Below, one piece after another: positions 37,771 to 48,840 of a stretch of 64,000 bases of DNA. The translations under genes and the position numbers were made by a program. Numbering within the stretch: the stretch's first letter is position 1; the number at the start of each line of letters is the position of its first letter. Under the pieces are notes generated by a model, which saw only the letters and a program-made list of their open reading frames with translations, was not told where the DNA came from and did not search any database. The stretch is taken from positions 3,286,001 through 3,350,000 of the forward strand of contig OZ176058.1 in the NCBI GenBank assembly GCA_964247055.1, written 5' to 3'. This stretch comes from Paragordius varius. Taxonomy: Eukaryota > Nematomorpha.

Positions 37771-39158
37771 CTGATTATATAACGTAGTAACTGGGATAGT
37801 TGTTAAATTTCCACCAATAAGTATATTATTGACCGTTTGAGCAGAATATGTTAAACCTTGACCTAAGACTGCAGAAGAAGGATTGTTTCCGTAAGCAAAA
37901 TCATGCTGAGATTTTTCGTTTTCAGAATAGGAGGTATCGTCCCATTTATCAAAATACGTTGATTTAGGTTCTTTAAATATCCAATTCCAATTATTATTAT
38001 TGTTTTGGTACAAAGAAAGTTGATCGGTAAACGGTGTATTAACAATAGGAAAATTGCCAAAATTTAAGTTATTAGTAGGGTTAGTATTAACATAAGGGTT
38101 AGTAAAGGAAGCAATATTATTTGAATCAGATATAAAGTGATAATTTTTGTGTTGAGACGAGGATGTTAGTATTAAAGCTTCAAACAAAGTTGTATTTCGG
38201 CAATCATATATTGTGTTATTTTCAAAACCTGGTTAAATAAAATAGCCATTTATTATTTGAGAAATGGAATTACAACAAATTTATTTGGATCATATACTAA
38301 AAATTAGCTAATTTAACAGTTTTGCAGATAATATACTGGAAAAATGAAATTATACAGACTAAAAGTGAAACTCTAAGAAGACAAAAGAATCAATCATATT
38401 TTTAAAAATTTAATTTTATTAAATGTAATCATGGGTGGGCAAATTGGGAATGGTGTAATTTAATTGTAAAAGTCGAAATTATATTATTAACAAAACGTAA
38501 AAAATAAAGATAAATATTTTTTTTACTAAAAGACAACCATACTTTTTAAAAATTCATTGTTTGAAATATAACTCTTTATTTAATATTTCAAAGTGTGATA
38601 TAGATATATCTAACTAAAGCAATCTTTATGTTTACCATCGTAATTAAATAGCTTATAGAGGAAAAATTTAGGTTTGAAAAAGTATGGTTATCTTTTGAAA
38701 AATAAAATTGTCTTTATATTTTTACGTTTTGTCCATAATTTTTACTGTATGTTTAAACTGCTAATCAAATAGTCTATTTGGAAAAAATTAAGGTTAAAAG
38801 TATTGATCATAAGAGTTATGTGCGATTTAAAATCTACATTTTGTCCGTATAATTTTAAACATTTATTGTAATAACAATTTTTTATATTTGAATTCTTTGG
38901 GATTCAATTTCGCTGATACCGAAAGTATCCGTAAAACACCAGGTTAGCTAATTACCCAATCACTAAATTATAAATATGATAAAATTAATATCAAAAACCC
39001 ATAAATATAAAAAAAAATTTTTTTACCTAAATTGCAACATACACCATAATTTTGATTTCTGAAAGGTAAGCAATTGTATCCTGAAGGACAAGCTGGAAAA
39101 TTCTATAATAATAATAAATTATAAATATTATTTGTAATAAAAATTTCATAAAAATTTG

Positions 39159-39238
<80 letters not shown>

Positions 39239-42200
39239 TATGAGTAGAAAGTTTTTAATTATTGCCAAATAGCACATATACAACAAAGGACAGTATTATT
39301 GGAGTATAGTTATTTTTTTCACGTTTTCTAATATTAGCCCCAATAATAATTTTCTTTGCTGCATATACTATTTAGCAATAATTAATAACTTTCTACCAAT
39401 ATATACTTATTATATATATATATATATAAAATATGTATTCCGATAGAAAAAAGTATTAGGATTATATGGTGCTTTTGGATTAAGGATTACGAGCGAGTTA
39501 TATGAATTAAAGTGAAAATTTAAATTATCGGACAAAAGGTAAAAATATAAAGACATATAATATTTTTTTTCCCAAAAGACAACCATAATTTTCAATCTTG
39601 TTTTAGCAAATATAAATCATTGTTTTAAACTGCAAAATATTAAATATAAATGTAATTAATAACACAATCAATGATGTAGTTTGATATTGTAATTAAAAAT
39701 ATAGCAAAAATTAAGGATTTAAAAAGTATGGTCGTCATTGAAAAAAATATTTGTCCTTATATTTTAACGTTTTGTCCGTATATCAATTTTAATTGTATAT
39801 TAATCATTATTTTAGACATGGACTTCGAACAAAATTTTTGGATCTTAAAATGGGCTAGTTATCCAACAAATCTAAAAATTCAGAAAAAAATTGCGCTATA
39901 ATAATTAACGCTTGATAAGGATATCACAGTAAAAATTGAAATTATACGGACAAAAGGTAAATTATAAAGACATTTTTTTAAAGACAACCTAATTTTTTCA
40001 AACCTTAGGATGGTAAAAAATTAATTGCTTTAGCAATATATATATATATATATACACTTTGAAATATTAAATAAAGAGTTATATTCAAAAAAATAGAGAA
40101 TTAAAAGTATGGTTATCTTTTAGAAATAAATATTTATCTTTATATTTTTACGTTTTGTCCGTATAATTTAAATTTTACCTGTAAAATAAATTCTAAACTG
40201 CATCCTTATTTTAATTTTTGCATTTTTAATGGCCTATTTTATAGTATTTTAAATGTTAGTTATAACGGTATTTTAAAAAATTTATGTTTTTAAATTGTGT
40301 TTTCTATGGGAAAATACCAAAATTTTAAAACAAACAACATATCTTTGAATCAAAGATTTAAAAGTATTTTTAGAGGAGGTCATTTAAAAAACGGATATTA
40401 TTTAAAATTTTGTATATTAAAAAAGTAAGTTGAAATCCGACATAACGATTTTAAATCAATAGTTTTGACCAAAGATTTAAAAGTGTTTTTAGAATAATAT
40501 TTCAAAAACTGAAATTATTTAAAATTATCTGGTATCCTTAAAATTTTCAGTTTACTAAAAATAAAAAACTAATTATTAATGACATTTAAGAAATAAAAAT
40601 GTATATCGATTATAAATCAAAGTTTTTGAAATTAGAGGGTTAAAAGGGTATATGCTTGATTTTATGATCATTAACGCTCAATCAAAAATAATTGAAGAAC
40701 ATTAAAATCTTAGTCTAAAAATTTTAGTTAAAAATTACTTGTCCACAAACAACATTGGCCAATACGTTAGCACTTGGGCACTGAGTACTCACAACATTAC
40801 CTATTTGAAAATAAATTTACAGTAAAAACCGAAATTATACGGACAAAACGTAAAAAAATAGACAAATTTTTTTTTCAAAATACAACCAATCATTATTTTA
40901 AACTGTAATATATAAAATAGAAATGTTAATTGGTAACACAATCAATTATGTAGTTTACGATAGTATTTTATATAGCAAATATAACAAAAGTATGGTTGAC
41001 TTTCGAAAAAAAATATTTTTCTTTATATTTTTACATCTGGTCCGTATAATTTCAGTTTTTTAAGTTAAGTTGGTGCCTATAAAATATTTTGAATGCATAT
41101 ACATATAATTCCGCCTTGCTTATCCATTGGAAATTAAACCTCGGTCCTAAGATGGCTGGCTGGGTAATTTAATCATTATTTAATGTACTTATTAAAATTA
41201 TAATAATTTACATATATCTCACACAGCTATGTAATTTTATCGGTGATGAAAAATGTTTTATTTGCCCCTTTATTACTGCAATCTTGGCAGAATACAACAC
41301 TAAACTAAAAATCGCAACCTGTGAAGAAGTTAATTTACAATATTGCAAAAATTTGACCTCGACGTAGCAACACACACACACAATTTGGTAAGTACCCTAA
41401 ATATATTAACTAGTTTATCATTAACACATCTTATTTGGACAAAAATTGGCCACCTACAAATTTTCCTATCTTTAAATATTACACTGGGTACAAATCCTGA
41501 AGGTATAAAATATATCCTGATGAAGTATGTATATGTATCATCTCATGGTGGTTTTGGGCTTTAAAACTAATATAAGAAGATATTAATCCTTGCTAATAAA
41601 TTATTGGCTTTGATTAAATGCTTCATTGCAAAAAATATCACTTAAAATTTAATAAGCTTTATATACAGTAAAAATATAATTAAACGGACAAAACTTAATA
41701 TTATTAAAGTAAAATATTTTTTTTCAAAAGACAACCATACTTTTTCAAACCTTATTTTTTCCTTTGTAAGCTATTTAATTTCGAAGGTAAAATATCAAAT
41801 TGATTGTTTTAGTAATATAATATATCTACTTTGCATTTCGCTATATTAAAAAAGAGTTATTTTCAAAAAAAGGAAGATTTAAAAAGTATAGTTGTCTTTG
41901 TTTTAAACTGCAAAATATAAAATAGAAATGTAAATTGGTAAATTAATTATGTTGTTTATAATTGTAATTACATTTTTTATATTACAAAAACTAAGGAAGT
42001 ATAGTTATCTTTTAGGAAAAAATATTTGTCTTTATAATTTTACGTTTTGTCCGTATAATATTAATTTTTACTGTAAGCTAAACTATCTTTATAAAATTTT
42101 GAATTTTAGATGTGGACTTCTTCGAAAGTTTTAAATGTTAACTCCCGTCTAAAATGATGAAGTTTTCTTTATCAAAACGTAAAAATGCCGATATTACGCG

Positions 42201-45200
42201 ATAAAAATTTAAAAGCATGCTATATTTGGCCTCAAAAAAAGTTTTTCCCAAAAAATTGGATAAAAAATTTAAAGCAAAAATTTGGTGAGGCTAATTTAAA
42301 GATTTTGAATAGTAGAAACGGTATATCCCTTTAAGATATTCAAAACGTTTTTTCTATATAATTTGATGATCATGTACTATTTAGATTTAAAAAAGTGTTT
42401 AACTTCAAATTTTTAATTATTTTTAGTTAATTTAAGTACAAACTTCAATAAAAATATGAGATGATAGATATACCATTTCCCAGTCTAAATAAACGTTTTC
42501 CCAGTCAATCGAAACATTTTCCCAATCAATCGAAACGTTTTCCCAGTCAATCGAAACGTTTTCCTAGTCAATAAAAACATTTTTCCAGTCAATCTAAACA
42601 CTTTCCCAGTCAATCGAAACACTTTCCCAGTCAATAAAAACATTTTCCCAATCAATAAAAACGTTTTCCCAGTCAATAAAAACGGTTTTATTTTTGATGA
42701 TAAATATCAAAACAAGAATATAAAAATAACTTTTAACCATTATTAACGTAATATTAGGATATTATTTTTTATAAAAACACAATTATTGAATGACAATTTT
42801 TCTAAGTATATACCAGTGCACAATCATTAATGACTTATTCTTTAATGGAATTTGAGTTTAGATAATATTTTTTATTTTATCGATGGGTGCATTAATATAT
42901 GCGGCAAACCTAAAAAATCTATAGTTACGGAGGAATTAATAAAATTTACAAAAATATACCATTTTTATCACAAAGGTCATTTAACACTTTATATTGGATC
43001 TTAACATAAATTTTACGCTAATTTTATATTGTTTAACATTTGATTGGGGGCCTAAGGCTTCCGAGTATCTTTGTGCTGGGCCGCAAAAAAATTGGAAAAC
43101 CATATGCAAAAATATGCCCACAAAATCTTAGTAATATTCAGATTTCTTACGTATGAATGAATCTATTAAATTGGAAATGAATTAAAATAAATTGTTATAT
43201 TGTGTTTGTATTTTACAGTCTTATTAATCGAAAAATTATGTGAATACCCGTATATGTTTCGAATGGGAAACCGTGTGCTTTTTGAGCTAAAAATGCGGCA
43301 TGCGAAGGCATTCAGTTGGACAATCTTGTTTTAGTCAAAAATCCTTTTTATTAAATATTGATATTTTTTCCGACAGTATTTTTATCGACAAACCGGACAT
43401 ATTTAAAAACTATTGTGAAGCGTTCCGCAAATATTAATGCGAACCATCGATAAAATAAAAAATATTATCTAAACTCAACAAAAATATAACATTTAAAGAA
43501 TAAGTCATTAATGATTTTGCACTAAAATATATATATTTGAAAAAAATGTCATTCAATAATTGTGTTTTTAATTAAAAATTATCTCCATATATTACGCTAA
43601 TAATGGTTAAAAGTTATTTTTATATTCTTGTTTCGATATTTATCATAAAAAATAAAACCGTTTTTATTGACTGGGAAAACGTTTTTATTGATTGGGAAAA
43701 TGTTTTTATTGACTGGGAAAGTGTTTCGATTGACTGGGAAAACGTTTCGATTGACTGGGAAAATGTTTCGATTGACTGGGAAAACGTTCGATTGACTGGG
43801 AAAACGTTTCGATTGATTGGGAAAATGTTTCGATTGACTGGGAAAACGTTTATTTAGACTGGGAAATGGTATATATTTATCATCCTGGAATAATTTAAAA
43901 TTTAGTTTTAATGTTTTAAAGTGTTTTATACCTTATCCACCAAAAATACTTAAAAAACTCGCTTCATTAAATGTTTTATAAATTAAATTTTAAAGCAAAA
44001 AATTCAATTTTTCGGGTAAAAATTTTTTTAGATACTAAATTATATCATTTAAAATTTTTATCGCCCATTATCGGCATATTGTTAAATAAAACTTGCCTAT
44101 TCGGGTACTAAAATTTAAGACTTTTGGAATTTACTTCTATATATAATTTTAATAAAATTTGTTTGAGCTTTATATATAGTTTGTGATATATTATAGTTAT
44201 ATTTTTTTAAATAATGCATTAAGCAAAAAAATTTTATTTAACGAAATGTCTGCATTTGTCAGTTTTAAATAAGGAGAAGTTACCACGAAAGTGCAAATGA
44301 CTTATATCTAAACTCAAAACAAAAGCACCAAAAGGTCCTGTCCCATTGATCTATGCAATATCTGCAGTATGAGTAAGTATATATTGCTAGAAAGTTATTA
44401 ATTATTGCCAAATAGTATATACAACAAAGGGCAGTATATTGGCTAATAATAGTAAAAAATGAAAAAAAGCCAATAATACGGCCCTTTGTTGTATGTGCTA
44501 TTTGGCAATAATTAATAAATTTATAGCAATGTATATACCATTTACAAGTCAAATTCACCCTTGAACAATTCGAATTTACCGTCGAACAATTTAAATTCAC
44601 CCTCAAATGAATAATATGTTTTGAAAATCAAAAATTACCTATATTTTAATATATTTTAAAATTTTGTTTTAAATTAAAATAATACTGAAAAAATAATAAA
44701 CTATGCCATAATATATTTTATATTAATAATGAGTTATATTAGTTCGAAAACATATAATTTATTTTTAGGGTAAATTTGAATTGTTCGAGGGTAGTTTAAA
44801 TTCGAGGGTGAATTTAAACTGTAAATTATACTACTCATACTGTATATTTGCTTAGGATATTTGTGTGCACAATGTTATGGTCGAGAAGGCAAACGAAATA
44901 TATAGATTATTATGAGGCGTATTTAGCATAATAATGAAATTTATCATCTCAAACTTTATGCCACCAGTTTATCAATTTTGGCAAGATCGCTTATAAACAG
45001 GCTCATACTATCAAATAAATTTAATTTTATTTATTAGCCTATTTAGGAAAAGCCTTCAATTTATGCAAAGAAAATAGTACCATAAGTCTTTTAGAATCCT
45101 ATGTTTTAGTTTTGAGGATGGGAAATATGTAATCTAACCAGGCATTTCGGTAAATGAACCATAAACTCAAATGGCCCATATATACCGCAATTTATGTAAC

Positions 45201-45527
45201 ATTTTAGCCACCCATGTCTAAAAATTATTAGTATTATACGAATCCATATTTTAAAGCCAATTGTATTAAATATGCAAATATAAGTCTGATCAACTCACAC
45301 ATGGTCTTATTTTGATTTTTGTTCAAGTTTATTAACTGTAAAATAAATCATTAGCTATATAATTATAAAAAAACTTGTAACATCTAGGCAACAGATACCC
45401 CATTCATCGTACCCACGTACTATATCACATTGAAAACCAGTTGGACAAGCGCTCTCAGCTGGTCCACACCTTTGACCGGAGCTAAGAGAGGGCGGGCATC
45501 TGGAAGAAACTCGATTTTCTTTTAATT
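37771..45527 (-). CDS. Secreted-type protein with two lustrin-like cysteine-rich modules, partial gene model
   Basis: Exons, in order of transcription: 45375-45527, 40739-40800, 39027-39102 and 37771-38228. Phases agree (1-in, 1, 0, 1, then 0-out). Module 1 is CPPSLSSGQRCGP, then ESACPTGFQCDIVRG, then WGICC; module 2 is CPSANVLANVVCGQ, then NFPACPSGYNC, then YGVCC. Both fit the six-cysteine pattern C-P...C...CP-x-G-x-x-C...G-[VI]-CC of lustrin-type repeats, which occur in secreted extracellular proteins of nematodes and other invertebrates, often beside Kunitz domains. The last exon seen is Asn-rich, low in Cys, and reads NLGFENNTIYDC across the join. The first intron is about 4.6 kb and stuffed with repeats. 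The donors at 45374 and 37770 are the weak GTTTTT type. Signal peptide, 5' exons and 3' end were not found, so this is only part of the gene. Two other candidate exons (near 45290 and 44345) would also be in frame with other donors. Confidence 0.6.
38464..38870. mobile_element. Family A copy (38464-38749) and partial copy
   Basis: AAAAGTCGAAATTATATTAT to ATAATTTTTACTGTA, then a right-half fragment to 38870. Inside the lustrin-type gene, between its last two visible exons. Confidence 0.75.
39161..39234. repeat. (AT)n microsatellite, 74 bp
   Basis: Longest simple repeat in the window, directly against the left end of a family C element. Confidence 0.95.
39233..39410. mobile_element. Family C palindromic element
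   Basis: TACAGTATGAGTAGAAAGTT to AATAACTTTCTACCAATATA. Arms with ATTGCCAAATAG and CTATTTAGCAAT, and the centre ACAACAAAGGACAGTATTAT. Other copies at 44363 and 54996. Confidence 0.75.
39508..40183. mobile_element. Two family A copies (39508-39797 and 39925-40183)
   Basis: The first starts TAAAGTGAAAATTTAAATTA; the second runs from CACAGTAAAAATTGAAATTA to AAATTTTACCTGTA. Confidence 0.8.
40818..41062. mobile_element. Family A MITE, 17 bp from a lustrin exon
   Basis: TACAGTAAAAACCGAAATTA to CGTATAATTTCAGTTTTTT, just upstream (- strand) of the exon 40739-40800. Confidence 0.8.
41152..41367 (+). CDS. Possible two-exon 50-aa cysteine-containing peptide (tentative)
   Basis: A Kozak-like AAGATGGCTGG opens exon 41152-41163. 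It ends at a GTAATT donor, and a 63-bp intron ends CACACAG at 41226. Exon 41227-41367 stays in frame to TAG: MAGWLCNFIGDEKCFICPF, later ATCEEVNLQYCKNLTST. It has five Cys and no clear signal peptide, and I recognise no family. It lies inside the large intron of the opposite-strand lustrin-type gene. It could equally be a chance open stretch or part of a longer + strand gene whose upstream exon I cannot see. Confidence 0.25.
41664..42074. mobile_element. Family A element with internal duplication, 411 bp
   Basis: TACAGTAAAAATATAATTAA to ATATTAATTTTTACTGTA. The interior includes a second family A centre (TTTTAAACTGCAAAATATAA), probably two copies recombined into one. Confidence 0.75.
42174..44095. 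repeat. Outer inverted repeat (family K) around family H
   Basis: ATGCCGATATTACGCGATAA at 42186 faces its inverse TTTTTATCGCCCATTATCGGC near 44058, with further matching stretches inward. The palindrome arms continue up to the TACCATTT tips of the inserted family H element. Confidence 0.6.
42471..43871. mobile_element. Family H foldback element, ten 21-bp units in each arm
   Basis: TACCATTTCCCAGTC to GACTGGGAAATGGTA. The left arm 42475-42690 and the right arm 43655-43865 each have ten 21-bp units (core TTTTCCCAGTCAATCGAAA, inverted on the right). The palindrome continues inward (AACTTTTAACCATTAT and its inverse) to near 42790 and 43550. Flanks are TA. Non-coding; the long repeat frames are an artefact of the 21-bp period. 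Confidence 0.85.
44363..44844. mobile_element. Family C element split by a family B element
   Basis: Starts TGCAGTATGAGTAAG, runs to GCAATGTATA, is interrupted by family B (44536-44830), and resumes with CTACTCATACTGTA. Confidence 0.75.
44536..44830. mobile_element. Family B element nested in family C
   Basis: TACCATTTACAAGTCAAATT to GAATTTAAACTGTAAATTA. About three units left, two right. Confidence 0.8.
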
Positions 45528-45807
45528 CTAAACATATTTATATAAAATATATAAAAAGAATTTCGAAGGATATCTAACTGTAAAATATTTAAAAAATGAG
45601 GTAAATTTAACACATACAGCTTATAAATAATTACAATAAGGGTCACCATTTAAAATTTAAAGAGTCTCGGCGCATTTATAGTGATTAAGAAATAAGTTTA
45701 TAAAATGCATGGGATTTTCATTCAATGTTTTCGATTGTTAGCATCTCACCATAAAATTATATCTTATAGCAGGAGTATATTCACCAAGGATGGCTTTAGG
45801 GGTCGCA

Positions 45808-46135
45808 TACACTATTTACAATTCTAATTCACCCTCGAACAATTTAAATTCACGCTTGAGCCATTCAAATTAATTCTTGAACAATTCAAATTCACCCTAA
45901 AAATAAATTGTGTTTTCGAGCTAATATAACTCACCATTAATATGAATTATATTTTTACGACATAGTTTATATTTTTTTAGCACTATATTAATTTTAAACA
46001 ATATTTCATATTTTTAAAATATTAAAAATAAAGGCAATTTTTAATCTTAAAAAACACATAATTTATTTAAGGGTGATATTTAATTTGTTCTAGAAAAATT
46101 TGAATTGCTCAAGGGTATTTGAAGTGTAAATGGTA
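45808..46135. mobile_element. Family B element
   Basis: TACACTATTTACAATTCTAA to TGAAGTGTAAATGGTA. Four units left, two decayed right. The 700 bp from here to 46859 hold no other element that I recognise. Confidence 0.8.
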
Positions 46136-46859
46136 TATAATAAATTAATTTTACGACTTATTCTGTATTACATTCATAATACTCTACTCAAAAAATTATA
46201 TACTTGGACAAATTGTTTAACCCAAAAACAATGTTTTTGTCATCAATCTTAAATCTGAAAACCTGAAATATCATTCATATTTCTTCATTAAAAATAAAGC
46301 ACTATTTGTAAGTTCAATGAGCGGTGATCAAACCATTTTGATATTGTTGAAAAATATTCAATTTTTCAGCCAAAAGATATTGGAATTGTTATATACATTT
46401 TTCAAGGTAATAAATTAAGTCTCTTTACCTCATAATAATTTCATTAAGACATTTTAATTAGATTTTAAAAACTATAGAAATATATTATAAATCGCTTTTG
46501 TTTGTAACATTCCTTTATTGGAGAGGAAATAAAAAATATATTTTATAACTTTAAATATATTAATGATGGTAAAATGGCAAAATTTGTAGAGAAATATTTA
46601 GAAGATAGTAAAATTATTATTTTGAACTATAAAGGTAACAATACATTTGTTCAAATTATAAATTTATAAATTTTTCAAGAACCACATAAGGAAAACCCCA
46701 TCTTTTCCATTACATGTATACATAAAATTGTTAGATATGTGGTCAATGTACATTTACCATATTTTCGAAATTAATATTTTAGTTTTAAATTTAGCATATG
46801 CCATATTATATAATCAAAATCTCAGTTTTGATGGCAATCAAATCATTTTTTTATATTTA

Positions 46860-48074
46860 CTATATCAATTTACGTTTTTTGAGGGCTGGGGTAAGTCTCC
46901 GTGCAGGATATCTTCTAGGTTTAACACGACGTGTTTGATAAGGATCACTGCCACTTTTTTTGTTCGTTTCACCAGGGAAATCCAGAGATTTGTCGAATTC
47001 GTCATCAGATTTTTTGAAATTTCGCAGAATTTCTTTCTTTTTAGGGGGTGCCTTTTTAGGCTTAATTGGTCGTTTTTCCGTAGATTCCCCAATTTTTTGT
47101 TTAGTTTGAGTTTTGGTTATGCGATATCGTTCAGTCTTTATGACTTCAAAAACGGATTCTTTTGACTTTTTAGGGGGTGTTTTAACCTTCTTCTTCGTAG
47201 GCTTTTTGGGAGGCTTTTTCGTAACAACTTTTTTGGGTTTTTTCACGGGTTTGGGAATGGGTTTTTTCCGTGCTTGATAGTTATTATTCTGATAGCTATT
47301 TCCAGGATATCGGTTATTTGGATATGGAATATAATTATAGGGGTTAGGTACAGGTCTAGGTAAGGGTACGTATATGGGAAAAGAATTTTTTTGATATGCC
47401 GATTTTTGTGGATCTAACAACTGTGATCCATCATTTAATTTTGGATTGTCAATTAATGGTTGTACTGATTTGAAAACTATTTCAGTTTTGTCGTGGCCAG
47501 GATTAAAATCATTTTGAGAGTTGTCATCTTGCTGAATATGTTGACCGCTAATATCATCCAAAGCCCTAATAAAAAATTTGTCAGTTATGACGGATTGTGA
47601 GGTGTCGCGTTTAATCCTTTCTTTTTCATGGGGGGAGATATTTGAAATATTTTTTGGTTTTCCACTTTCAGAAATCAAATCAAAGTCTAAAAATGGTGCT
47701 GGGGTCGGGGCTGTGGTCGTACTACTATAAACCCCAAGTGTTTTATTAAAAATTTGGTTTATAATATCAAGCACTGAACTTGAATTATGGATATCTATGG
47801 GGATATATCCAGATTTTTTTCCATACTTGGAATAATGATGCGATTTGAAATGCCTATCGTAATCATCACCATTTTCTTGGCCATAGGAATCTGAAGGCCT
47901 TTTTTTCTTCCAACTTTCATGCCCAAATTCAATGTAAGTCACATTGGAATCACTGTTGATAATATCAAAAGCGTTTAAATAAGTATTTTGGTGATTAAAA
48001 GAAAGGTACAAAAAGAGAACAGGTAAAAATGTAATGATGGGTACAGGATATTTTAACATTTGACTTATTTTCAA
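46860..48074 (-). CDS. Secreted Lys/Pro-rich protein of unknown function, 404 aa, single exon
   Basis: One uninterrupted frame with an N-terminal hydrophobic segment (about residues 9-26, PVPIITFLPVLFLYLSF) typical of a signal peptide. A mixed acidic/Ser region follows, with several N-glycosylation sequons (NVT, NSS, NKT, NIS) and a dibasic site IKRD near 155. Next is a Pro/Tyr/Asn stretch around 235-270 (PLPRPVPNPYNYIPYP). From about 270 to the end it is strongly basic, with repeated KKP, PKK and PPKK runs, ending RRLTPALKKRKLI. I recognise no domain. Composition suggests an extracellular structural, cuticular or adhesive protein, but that is inference only. The length of the open frame in such AT-rich DNA and its GC-richer codons make it a real gene. 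It lies about 1.3 kb upstream of, and on the same strand as, the lustrin-type gene, and an upstream exon cannot be excluded. Confidence 0.8.
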   Translation of the reverse strand: MKISQMLKYPVPIITFLPVLFLYLSFNHQNTYLNAFDIINSDSNVTYIEFGHESWKKKRPSDSYGQENGDDYDRHFKSHHYSKYGKKSGYIPIDIHNSSSVLDIINQIFNKTLGVYSSTTTAPTPAPFLDFDLISESGKPKNISNISPHEKERIKRDTSQSVITDKFFIRALDDISGQHIQQDDNSQNDFNPGHDKTEIVFKSVQPLIDNPKLNDGSQLLDPQKSAYQKNSFPIYVPLPRPVPNPYNYIPYPNNRYPGNSYQNNNYQARKKPIPKPVKKPKKVVTKKPPKKPTKKKVKTPPKKSKESVFEVIKTERYRITKTQTKQKIGESTEKRPIKPKKAPPKKKEILRNFKKSDDEFDKSLDFPGETNKKSGSDPYQTRRVKPRRYPARRLTPALKKRKLI

Positions 48075-48812
48075 GTTGTATTGAGTATTTATTTCCAGGA
48101 CTTAGCTAATATTGGTAAAAATTATCTTGAAAAAACATTAAAATTGTTTTGAGATAACTAGAAATTTGTCAAAATTAGTTTTGTATGCTGTAATATATTT
48201 TGAAAGTTGATTGAACTATATCTGCCCATCTTTTATATTAAAAATTTATATAATCCCTAATTAAATGATTACCAATTAATTAAATGATTAATTTTTAAAT
48301 TGAAACAAATCGATATGTCTCTTTTGTAATTTTTTTCCATTTAAACTAACATAAAAAAGGGAGGATTATATAATTTCTAATTTTGAAATTCGATTTATTT
48401 TAAATTGTAACGGCAATCCGCCTATTATAGAATTGTTTTATAAATAAGTATTAATATATATAATTTGATTAATAAAAAAATTTATTATCTTTTAAATATG
48501 TGGACCGCAATTTAAATTTTTCTAAGCAAAATGTTACAAATAAAAAATTAGTTTTAAAAAGATAATTTGCCAATTTAGTATAAGGTTGATCTTCTCAATA
48601 TTTTTATTGAGTCTATCAGGGATATGCAAAAATCGAAATTTCCAAAATGTGTGATTCAAAAACATGGTTTGACTTTATCAAAAAAGTTTAATGCTTTTAG
48701 CTCATGGTGATATCCTTGAACTTTCCGATTTTTAACAAAAATGTTAGTTCTTAACACCGCTAAAATTAGCGCCTACCCCTCACAAATTATGTTCTTTATA
48801 GTATGTTATATA
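48075..48812. other. Intergenic, unassigned
   Basis: 5' flank of the Lys/Pro-rich gene and right flank of the mariner remnant. AT-rich; no TATA box or element could be supported. Confidence 0.5.
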
Positions 48813-48840
48813 TTAGGTGTAGAAATAGCAGTTTTTACAG
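48813..48840 (+). repeat. Mariner-type terminal inverted repeat (one end)
   Basis: TTAGGTGTAGAAATAGCAG followed by a run of T, preceded by TA. It faces inward toward the transposase remnant and is placed where the 3' terminal repeat of that element should be. Confidence 0.6.

Noticed and set aside
42485-43857. Repetitive open frames on both strands with Thr-Gly-Lys or Ile-Asp-Trp-Glu-Asn repeats
   Set aside because: They are translations of the 21-bp units in the family H arms. A period divisible by three keeps any frame open. No start context, splice sites or non-repeat sequence supports a protein.
44324-44350. Possible lustrin-gene exon (INGTGPFGAFVLSLD) on the - strand
   Set aside because: Phases permit it only as an alternative to other exons; it has no cysteines and no family support. 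Kept as an open possibility.
45270-45318. Possible lustrin-gene exon between TTACAG and GTGAGT
   Set aside because: In frame only with a different upstream donor. Direct joining of 45375 to 40800 gives the usual short spacing between cysteine modules.
46728-47165. 145-codon + strand frame opposite the Lys/Pro-rich gene
   Set aside because: Antisense of Lys-rich codons gives Phe-rich frames; the - strand frame has the signal peptide and is far longer.
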